Source: Gammaproteobacteria bacterium (GTDB taxonomy: Bacteria; Pseudomonadota; Gammaproteobacteria; DAOWEP01). Taken from it: a stretch of 9,578 nucleotides of DNA. A program made the translations under genes and the position numbers. Positions 1 to 6,600 of the stretch are shown here, one piece after another. The stretch covers positions 1 to 9,578 of the forward strand of contig DAOWEP010000137.1 of assembly GCA_030638455.1 (NCBI GenBank). Reading direction: 5' to 3'. The notes beneath the pieces are model-generated. The model did not search any database, had not been told where the DNA came from, and saw only the letters and a list, made by a program, of their open reading frames with translations. The first letter of the stretch is position 1; each line of letters begins with the position of its first letter.

Positions 1-162
1 CGGCGCGTTGTCGATCTGATCATACGCTTTGAATTCTCCACCATGTGCCTCTGCCAGTACTTTGGTCAGTGCCGCCGTCAGGGTGGTCTTGCCATGGTCT
101 ACGTGACCAATCGTGCCTACATTTAAATGTGGCTTCGTTCTCTCAAATTTTTCCTTGGACAC
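1..162 (-). CDS. tuf: Elongation factor Tu, N-terminal 54 codons (cut by window edge)
   Basis: EF-Tu is the GTPase that carries aminoacyl-tRNA to the ribosomal A site in the cytoplasm. The visible part reads (M)SKEKFERTKPHLNVGTIG, then the P-loop GHVDHGKT at about residues 19-26, and ends at DQIDNAP. This is colinear with E. coli EF-Tu from residue 1. The remaining roughly 340 residues (rest of the G domain and domains 2 and 3) lie beyond position 1. The start is GTG at 162-160. An in-frame TAA nine bases upstream rules out an earlier start, and a GAGGT ribosome-binding site sits 8 bases upstream. It is the last visible gene of the rpsL-rpsG-fusA-tuf order, 113 bases after fusA. Whether a second tuf copy exists elsewhere, as in many gammaproteobacteria, cannot be seen here. 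No internal damage is visible. Confidence 0.97.
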   Translation of the reverse strand, partial: MSKEKFERTKPHLNVGTIGHVDHGKTTLTAALTKVLAEAHGGEFKAYDQIDNAP

Positions 163-275
163 GGCGCGTTACCTCGTTCTCTAAAAATTAAAAATGTTTT
201 TTCTAAACGTTAATAATAAAATTTTACTTAATTAAGCATGTAACTATTGTAATACTAAATTCTGTGATCCTGCAC
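163..275 (-). other. AT-rich fusA-tuf spacer, no convincing promoter or terminator
   Basis: This 113-base spacer is strongly AT-rich. It contains a perfect 10-base palindrome (CTTAATTAAG, 227-236) and runs of A and T, but no GC-rich stem followed by a U-tract, so read-through from fusA into tuf is expected. A TACAAT hexamer on the minus strand resembles a -10 box but has no acceptable -35 at 16-18 bases. In E. coli extra tufA promoters lie inside fusA. I could not identify equivalents here by eye. Confidence 0.5.
171..175 (-). promoter_or_regulatory. Ribosome-binding site of tuf
   Basis: GAGGT on the minus strand lies 8 bases before the GTG start at 162. With the in-frame TAA nine bases upstream of that GTG, it fixes the start of tuf. 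Confidence 0.75.
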
Positions 276-2372
276 TTATGCCGACTTTGCAATTGTTTCT
301 GAAACATTGTTTGGCGCTTCGCTGTATTTCGCAAACTCCATGGAATATACCGCCCGACCCTGTGTTGCTGATCTCAGGTCAGTTGCATATCCGAACATTT
401 CTCCCAAAGGAACCTCGGCACGAACAATCTTTCCGGCCGGCGCATCATCCATGCCCTGCATAATTCCCCGGCGACGGTTCAGGTCACCCATAACATCACC
501 CATATAGTCTTCTGGCGTTACCACCTCAACCTGCATGATTGGCTCAAGCAACACGGGATTGGCCTTGAGAGCACCTTCCCTGAAGCCCATCGAGCCGGCT
601 ATTTTAAATGCCATTTCATTGGAGTCAACATCATGATACGAACCATCAAACAAGGTAACCTTGACATCCACCACAGGAAATCCAGCAATCACACCATTCT
701 GCAACTGCTCCTGAATACCTTTATCGACCGCAGGAATATATTCTCTGGGTACAGCTCCACCCACGATATCATTTACAAATTCATACCCGGTACCGGCTTC
801 TTTAGGCTCTATCCTTAACCAGACATGTCCGTACTGACCACGACCGCCTGACTGGCGTACAAACTTGCCTTCCTGCTCAACGGTTGAGCGGATCGTTTCA
901 CGATAGGCAACCTGGGGCTTACCAATATTCGCCTCAACACCGAACTCACGCTTCATTCGGTCTACAATAATTTCCAGATGTAATTCTCCCATACCGGAAA
1001 TGATGGTCTGCCCAGACTCTTCATCCGTGTGAACATGGAATGATGGGTCTTCCTGCGCAAGCTTGGATAACGCGATACCCATCTTTTCCTGATCGGCTTT
1101 TGTTTTGGGTTCGATCGCGATCGAGATAACCGGTTCCGGAAATTCCATACGCTCAAGGGTGATTCTGTTATTCAGGTCACACAGCGTATCACCGGTAGTC
1201 ACATCCTTTAGACCAACTGCTGCGGCAATATCACCCGCAAGTACTTCTTTAATCTCTTCACGGCTATTGGAGTGCATCTGAACAATACGACCCACTCGTT
1301 CTTTTTTTCCTTTAACCGGGTTAAAGACAGAATCACCAGATTTTAAAACTCCAGAATAGACCCGGAAAAAAGTCAGCGTACCCACGAATGGGTCAGTTGC
1401 GATCTTAAATGCCAGTGCTGCAAATGGTTCATCATCAGAAGAATGACGCTCACCCTCGCTTTCATCCTTGTCATTCAGAATCCCTTTAATGGCAGGTACA
1501 TCGACTGGTGATGGCATAAAATCTATCACTGCATCCAGCATGGCCTGCACGCCTTTATTTTTAAATGCAGAACCACAAAGGCATGGAACAATCTCATTCT
1601 TCAAGGTCTGAACACGCAATCCCTTTTTGATGTCCTCTTCACTCAGATCACTATCTTCCAGATATTTTTCCATCAATTCCTCAGAGGCTTCAGCGGCACT
1701 TTCCATCATCTTTTCGCGCCACTCTTTCGCATCTGCCAGCATCTCTTCTGGAATATCCCTGGCCTCATAGGTTACACCACGATCTTCTTCATTCCAGTAG
1801 ATAGCCTTCATACGAACCAAATCTACTACACCCTTGAAGCTATCTTCTGCACCAATGGGCAACTGGACTGGAACCGGATTGCTTCCCAGACGATCTTTAA
1901 TTTGCTCAACCACTCGCAGAAAGTCTGCCCCGGCACGATCCATCTTGTTTACAAAGGCCATACGCGGAACATTATATTTGCTTGCCTGACGCCAGACCGT
2001 TTCCGATTGTGGCTCTACCCCACCGACCGCACAGAACACAGCACAGGCACCATCCAGTACTCTGAGTGAACGTTCAACTTCAATAGTAAAATCTACATGG
2101 CCTGGGGTATCGATAATATTGATTCGATGCTCCGGAAATTGCTTATCCATTCCGCTCCAGAAACAGGTAGTGGCTGCGGACGTGATGGTAATGCCGCGCT
2201 CCTGTTCCTGCTCCATCCAGTCCATAGTCGCAGCACCGTCATGCACCTCACCAATCTTGTGAGATATGCCGGTATAAAACAAAACGCGCTCTGTCGTCGT
2301 AGTCTTACCCGCATCAATGTGAGCCATGATGCCGATATTACGATAGCGCTCAATTTGAGTTTTACGTGCCAC
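276..2372 (-). CDS. fusA: Elongation factor G
   Basis: EF-G is the translocase GTPase that moves tRNA and mRNA through the ribosome after peptide transfer, and it helps recycle ribosomes with RRF. All G-domain motifs are intact, numbered from the GTG start: AHIDAGKT (18-25), RGITIT (59-64), DTPGH (88-92), NKMD (142-145) and GSA (267-269). The domain IV GGRGQYGHV motif and the SYHDVDS tip loop follow, with domain V to the C-terminus. Length is 698 residues against 704 in E. coli. I prefer GTG at 2372-2370 because the product then begins (M)ARKTQIERYRNIG, colinear with E. coli MARTTPIARYRNIG. A TTG 21 bases upstream (2393) is in frame and would add seven residues, but it lacks a good ribosome-binding site. 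The gene lies 36 bases after rpsG, within the str operon. Confidence 0.97.
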   Translation of the reverse strand: MARKTQIERYRNIGIMAHIDAGKTTTTERVLFYTGISHKIGEVHDGAATMDWMEQEQERGITITSAATTCFWSGMDKQFPEHRINIIDTPGHVDFTIEVERSLRVLDGACAVFCAVGGVEPQSETVWRQASKYNVPRMAFVNKMDRAGADFLRVVEQIKDRLGSNPVPVQLPIGAEDSFKGVVDLVRMKAIYWNEEDRGVTYEARDIPEEMLADAKEWREKMMESAAEASEELMEKYLEDSDLSEEDIKKGLRVQTLKNEIVPCLCGSAFKNKGVQAMLDAVIDFMPSPVDVPAIKGILNDKDESEGERHSSDDEPFAALAFKIATDPFVGTLTFFRVYSGVLKSGDSVFNPVKGKKERVGRIVQMHSNSREEIKEVLAGDIAAAVGLKDVTTGDTLCDLNNRITLERMEFPEPVISIAIEPKTKADQEKMGIALSKLAQEDPSFHVHTDEESGQTIISGMGELHLEIIVDRMKREFGVEANIGKPQVAYRETIRSTVEQEGKFVRQSGGRGQYGHVWLRIEPKEAGTGYEFVNDIVGGAVPREYIPAVDKGIQEQLQNGVIAGFPVVDVKVTLFDGSYHDVDSNEMAFKIAGSMGFREGALKANPVLLEPIMQVEVVTPEDYMGDVMGDLNRRRGIMQGMDDAPAGKIVRAEVPLGEMFGYATDLRSATQGRAVYSMEFAKYSEAPNNVSETIAKSA

Positions 2373-2380
2373 GTTAATTA

Positions 2381-2384
2381 TTCC
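2381..2384 (-). promoter_or_regulatory. Weak ribosome-binding site supporting the GTG start of fusA
   Basis: A short GGAA on the minus strand lies 8 bases before the GTG at 2372. The alternative TTG at 2393 has only a poor AGAG-like match farther upstream. The match is weak, so the start choice rests mainly on N-terminal alignment with other EF-G proteins. Confidence 0.4.
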
Positions 2385-2408
2385 AAAATCCAAATTAATT
2401 AAAATTCT

Positions 2409-2879
2409 CTACCAACGGTAGTGCGCAAAAGCCTTGTTTGCTTCTGCCATTCTATGTACATCTTCACGCTTCTTGACTGCAGTTCCACGGTTCTCCGAAG
2501 CATCCATCAATTCTCCTGCGAGACGTTTTGCCATGGATTTCTCGCTACGCTTACGTGCTGAATCAATCATCCAGCGCATAGCCAATGTACCCTTACGTGC
2601 AGCACGAACCTCTACCGGTACCTGGTATGTTGCGCCACCTACACGACGAGATTTAACTTCTACAGAAGGACTTACGTTATCCAGCGCCGACTGCAAAACA
2701 TCCAGTGCCTCTCCCTTTGATTTTTCACCTATATGATCAAGGGCACCATACACAATCTTTTCTGCCGTTGATTTTTTCCCATCGACCATAATCATATTGA
2801 TAAACTTGGTCAGCATTTCACTTCCGAACTTGGGATCCGGGAGGATGCTACGCTTTGGAATCTCTCTTCTTCTGGACAT
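2409..2879 (-). CDS. rpsG: 30S ribosomal protein S7
   Basis: S7 nucleates assembly of the 30S head by binding the 3' major domain of 16S rRNA, and it sits near the E-site tRNA and the mRNA exit. The 156-residue product has the typical basic N-terminus (MSRRREIPKRSILPDPKFGS) and the conserved segment around MVDGKKSTAEKIVYGAL (31-47). The beta-hairpin region SVEVKSRRVGGATYQVPVEV is at about 72-91, and KKREDVHRMAEANKAFAHYRW closes the protein. Length equals the common short form; E. coli K-12 has a longer C-terminal extension. The ATG at 2879-2877 is preceded by GAGAG about 6-7 bases upstream, a moderate ribosome-binding site. It lies between rpsL (62-base gap) and fusA (36-base gap). In E. coli S7 is the translational autoregulator of this operon; whether that holds here is inference. 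Confidence 0.98.
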   Translation of the reverse strand: MSRRREIPKRSILPDPKFGSEMLTKFINMIMVDGKKSTAEKIVYGALDHIGEKSKGEALDVLQSALDNVSPSVEVKSRRVGGATYQVPVEVRAARKGTLAMRWMIDSARKRSEKSMAKRLAGELMDASENRGTAVKKREDVHRMAEANKAFAHYRW

Positions 2880-2941
2880 TACATACTCTCAATTGATTTA
2901 TGTCTTAATCTGTTTTTGACCCTAAGTGTAAGCAGACCTAA

Positions 2942-3316
2942 TTAACTTTTAGGACGCTTGGTACCGTATTTGGAACGGCCCTTTCTACGGCTCTCAACAC
3001 CTGATGTATCCAGGCTGCCACGGACCGTGTGGTAACGAACACCTGGCAAATCCTTTACTCGACCACCTCGAATCAGTACGACCGAGTGCTCCTGCAAGTT
3101 ATGTCCTTCACCACCGATATAACTGGTAACTTCAAAACCATTGGTCAACCTTACGCGGGCAACCTTTCGAAGCGCAGAGTTTGGCTTTTTCGGTGTCGTA
3201 GTATAAACACGCGTACAAACACCTCGCCTCTGAGGACAACCCTCCAGGGCAGGAACGTCACTTTTTTCTATTTTGCTGGTACGCGGCTTACGTACCAACT
3301 GATTAATTGTGGTCAT
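2942..3316 (-). CDS. rpsL: 30S ribosomal protein S12
   Basis: S12 lies at the decoding centre of the 30S subunit and helps control tRNA selection accuracy. The 124-residue protein is colinear with E. coli S12 throughout, including VCTRVYTTTPKKPNSALRK (33-51), TNGFEVTSYIGGEGHNLQEH (58-77) and GGRVKDLPGVRYHTVRG (84-100). The lysines at 43 and 88, whose substitution gives streptomycin resistance in other bacteria, are both present, so the sequence looks like the sensitive wild type. Asp89, the residue methylthiolated by RimO in E. coli, is also present. The ATG at 3316-3314 has a GGAG ribosome-binding site 10 bases upstream. It is the first gene of the str operon here, 331 bases after rpoC and downstream of a candidate promoter. 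Confidence 0.98.
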   Translation of the reverse strand: MTTINQLVRKPRTSKIEKSDVPALEGCPQRRGVCTRVYTTTPKKPNSALRKVARVRLTNGFEVTSYIGGEGHNLQEHSVVLIRGGRVKDLPGVRYHTVRGSLDTSGVESRRKGRSKYGTKRPKS

Positions 3317-3359
3317 TAACGTCGAACTCCGACTACAAGCTTATGAAAAATATAAATAT

Positions 3360-3387
3360 TTTATAAAAAACAATTTTTGTACATGAA
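3360..3387 (-). promoter_or_regulatory. Weak second promoter candidate for rpsL
   Basis: On the minus strand TTCATG (3387-3382) and TATAAA (3365-3360) are separated by 16 bases in a very AT-rich stretch. Transcription would start near 3353, about 37 bases before the rpsL ATG. The -35 match is poor, and chance matches to the -10 box are common in such AT-rich DNA. It matters only if the hairpin upstream really terminates transcription. Confidence 0.25.
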
Positions 3388-3419
3388 AACAAAAGACAGG
3401 CCGGAAAATCCGGCCTGCC
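3384..3419 (-). terminator. GC-rich hairpin with U-rich tail at the head of the rpsL transcript
   Basis: CAGGCCGG (3397-3404) pairs perfectly with CCGGCCTG (3410-3417). A further A-T pair (3405/3409) gives a 9-bp stem with a 3-base loop, and beyond a C/A mismatch G3395 can pair with C3419. On the minus strand the stem is followed by TCTTTTGTTTTC. This has the form of an intrinsic terminator for leftward transcription, but the tail is interrupted. It also lies only a few bases after the predicted start of the rpsL promoter, so it could instead be a 5'-end stabilising stem or an attenuator. It is not a terminator for the plus strand. Confidence 0.55.
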
Positions 3420-3423
3420 AGAG

Positions 3424-3459
3424 CCGTGGAATTTTATGGCGATGGGCTGTTACTGTCAA
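3424..3459 (-). promoter_or_regulatory. Near-consensus sigma-70-type promoter facing rpsL
   Basis: On the minus strand a perfect -35 TTGACA (3459-3454) is followed, after exactly 17 bases, by a -10 TAAAAT (3436-3431, five of six consensus). The predicted start is about 7 bases on, near 3424, giving a leader of roughly 108 bases before the rpsL ATG. The bases after the -10 (TCCACGG) are fairly GC-rich. That is typical of discriminators at stringently controlled promoters of translation genes in Enterobacteria, so ppGpp control is plausible but only inferred. No other promoter of comparable quality is seen in the gap. Confidence 0.72.
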
Positions 3460-3557
3460 GCCAATTCCTGCTTTTTAACCAATTCAGGTGCTACTATTTA
3501 TCCAACATTTCATCTGAAAAGAGCGGAACCAAAAAAACCTACTCTCCTATACTGATA

Positions 3558-3606
3558 AAAAAGACCCCCTGAAATGGTTTATTAACCAGGTTCAGGGGGT
3601 CTTTTT
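3558..3606 (-). terminator. Strong bidirectional intrinsic terminator after rpoC
   Basis: AAAAAGACCCCCTGAA (3558-3573) is the exact reverse complement of TTCAGGGGGTCTTTTT (3591-3606), a perfect 16-bp stem. The A and T runs at the base give a U-tract after the stem on either strand. The 17-base loop can itself form a 5-bp TGGTT/AACCA stem. It starts 41 bases after the rpoC stop codon. It should end the rpoBC transcript and could block transcription arriving from the other side. Confidence 0.9.
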
Positions 3607-3624
3607 CCTCCCCTACCAGGGAGG
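3607..3624. repeat. Small inverted repeat between rpoC and its terminator
   Basis: CCTCCC (3607-3612) and GGGAGG (3619-3624) form a 6-bp GC-rich stem with a 6-base loop, abutting the large terminator stem. On the minus strand it is followed by A residues rather than U, so it is not a terminator by itself. It could protect the 3' end of the mRNA or simply be incidental. Confidence 0.4.
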
Positions 3625-3647
3625 GTGTTACTTAATTGCCTTAGAAA

Positions 3648-6600
3648 TCAACTCTCTGCAGTACTTTCTTCGGTACTGGTGCTCGGGGTTGAGTCGGAAG
3701 TGATGCTGGCAGGCACTACAAGCTCACTCGATCCTTCTTCCAACGCGCTCTGAGCCTCACCTACTCCCAGGTCTATCGCCCCCGACTCACGCTGACGACG
3801 AATCTCATTATGATGTGCCAACCCGGTACCCGATGGAATCAGACGACCCACAATTACATTTTCTTTCAGGCCATGCAACGGATCACGCAGACCACGAACG
3901 GCTGCATCGGTCAGGACGCGGGTAGTTTCCTGGAAGGATGCCGCAGAAATAAACGATTCTGTAGCCAATGAGGCCTTGGTAATACCCAACAACACCGGAT
4001 TATAGGTTGCTGGTTGCTTTCCTTCGGCTTCCATCTGTTCGTTCTGTTCCAGCACTCTGGTACGCTCCAGTTGCTCACCCTTAAGCAGCAGGGTATCACC
4101 TGGATTCGTGATCTCAACTTTTCTCAACATCTGGCGAATAATCACCTCGATGTGCTTATCATTGATCTTCACACCCTGCAATCGATACACCTCCTGGATT
4201 TCCTTAACCAGGTAAGAAGCTAGTTCCCCTACACCTAGCAGGCGTAGAATATCATGTGGATTTGGTTCGCCATCTACAACGACCTCGCCCCGCTCAACAT
4301 GCTCACCCTCAAATATATTGACATGGCGCCATTTCGGGATCAGTGCTTCATACACCTCACCATCGGCCTTGGTAATAGTCAGGCGCTGCTTGCCCTTGGT
4401 TTCCTTACCAAAACCGACAATACCGCTATGCTCTGCAAGAATAGAGGACTCTTTTGGTTTACGTGCCTCAAACAGATCAGCTACGCGAGGAAGGCCACCC
4501 GTAATATCACGGGTCTTGGATGATTCCTGCGGGATACGGGCAAGCACGTCACCAACATCTACATCTGCGCCATCTTCCACGTTTACAATAGCGCCCGCTG
4601 GCAGAAAGTACTGGGCCGGAATCTCAGAGCCTACAATACACAGATCCTTGCCTTGCTTATCTACCAGCTTAACCATAGGACGCAAATCCTTGCCTGCACT
4701 TCCGCGCTGTTTTGGATCTGTTACGACCTGACTGGAAAGCCCGGTAATCTCATCCACATGACGCGTAACAGTCACCCCGTCAATAAAGTCATGGAACTTC
4801 AAAGTTCCCGCCACTTCAGTAATAATCGGATGGGTATGCGGGTCCCAGTTTGCAACCACTTGACCGGATGCCACCGAATCATTATCGCCTACACTCAACA
4901 TGGCACCATAAGGAAGTTTGTACCGCTCACGTTCACGACCATGATCGTCCAGTACCGCAATTTCACCAGAGCGTGATACTGCAACATAGTGCCCATCACT
5001 GTGTTTTACTACCTTGATGTTATGCAGGCGGATGGTACCCTTGGCCTTTACTTCTACACTGTTAACCGATGCAGACCTGGAAGCAGCGCCCCCAATATGG
5101 AAGGTACGCATTGTAAGCTGGGTACCAGGCTCACCAATAGACTGTGCCGCCATCACCCCGACTGACTCACCAACAATAACTTCATGCCCACGAGCAAGAT
5201 CACGACCATAACATTTCAGACATACACCTACACGACAGTCACAGGTAATCGGTGTACGAACCTCAACCTGGTCTACACCTAGTTCTTCAAGTTTTTCAAC
5301 CCAATGCTCATCCAGCAAGGTGCCCTTGGTTACTGCAACTTCTTTCTTACCCGGGATCAATGTGTCCTCAGCAACTACTCGACCCAGCACTCGCTCAGAC
5401 AAGGTTTCAACAATATCACCACCCTCAATTACAGGCGTCATCAGGATCTTTCCAGATGTACCACAGTCTCCTTCAGTAACCACCATGTCCTGAGCTACAT
5501 CTACTAGTCGGCGTGTAAGGTAACCAGAGTTCGCTGTCTTGAGCGCGGTATCAGCCAGACCTTTACGAGCACCATGAGTAGAAATAAAGTACTGAATCAC
5601 GTTCAGACCTTCGCGGAAGTTGGCCGTAATGGGTGTTTCAATAATAGAACCATCCGGCTTGGCCATAAGGCCACGCATGCCGGCCAACTGACGAATCTGT
5701 GCGGCTGAACCACGAGCACCGGAATCCGCCATCATAAAGATTGAATTAAACGAGGCTTGTTTAACTTCATTACCCTCTCTATCCGTCACCAGCTCGGTAC
5801 CCAGTTTATCCATCATAGCCTTGGCAACCTGATCATTAGTATGCGACCAGATATCCACTACCTTGTTATAGCGCTCACCATTGGTAACCAGGCCTGAAAT
5901 ATACTGCTCCTGAATTTCCTTAACCTCTTCTTCCGCACGCGCAAGAATTTCGGTTTTTTCCTTTGGTACCATCATATCCTCATAGCCAACCGAAACACCT
6001 GAACGTGTTGAGTATCGGAACCCGGTATACATTAAATGGTCTGCAAAGATTACGGTGGTCTTTAGACCCAGGCGGCGATAACAGGTATTAATCAAACCCG
6101 AGATGGCCTTCTTGCTCATATCCTTATTGATATCGTCAAAGGCAATGCCGTCAGGCACTATCTCGAATAACAACGCCCTGCCTGCCGTTGTATCTACGAT
6201 ACGGGTCGTTTCTGTTTTTTCACCTTCCTTATCTATAGTAACATCACGAATACGCACCTTTACCTTTGCCTGCAGGTCAACCTGCCTTGTTTCATAGGCG
6301 CGATGCACCTCATGGGTATCAGCAAATATCATTCCCTCGCCTTTTGCATTAATGCATTCACGCGTCATGTAATACAGACCCAAAACCACGTCCTGTGAAG
6401 GCACAATAATCGGCTCGCCATTTGCAGGTGACAGGATATTATTTGTGGACATCATCAATGTACGGGCTTCCAGCTGGGCCTCAACAGACAACGGCACATG
6501 TACTGCCATCTGGTCACCATCAAAGTCAGCATTAAAAGCGGTACATACCAGAGGATGAAGCTGAATTGCCTTGCCTTCAATCAACACCGGCTCAAACGCT

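Larger units (their letters stand above)
3317..3647. other. Regulatory gap between rpoC and rpsL (331 bases, no gene)
   Basis: No plausible coding sequence is visible on either strand. Reading in the direction of transcription (minus), it holds the following: a small CCTCCC/GGGAGG hairpin (3624-3607), a strong bidirectional terminator (3606-3558), about 100 unassigned bases, a near-consensus promoter (3459-3431), a GC-rich hairpin with a U-rich tail (3419-3384), a very AT-rich stretch with a weak second promoter candidate, and the rpsL ribosome-binding site. This is the boundary between the rif and str transcription units. Confidence 0.75.

Noticed and set aside
1..170. CGGCGCGTT occurs at 1-9 and again at 162-170, bracketing the visible part of tuf
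   Set aside because: One copy is coding (DNAP of EF-Tu) and the other is at the start codon and leader. A 9-base match with no extension is most likely chance.
2097..2402. Plus-strand open frame of about 101 codons over the fusA start
   Set aside because: It lies opposite the highly conserved G domain of EF-G, resembles no family I know, and has no supporting start signal. It is a shadow of fusA.
2942..3316. Possible streptomycin-resistance substitutions in S12
   Set aside because: Lys43 and Lys88 and the surrounding motifs are the ordinary wild-type residues.
3490..3520. A nine-codon ATG-initiated frame (MKCWINSST) on the minus strand in the rpoC-rpsL gap, considered as a leader peptide
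   Set aside because: It has no ribosome-binding site and lies upstream of the predicted promoter, so it would not be in the rpsL transcript.
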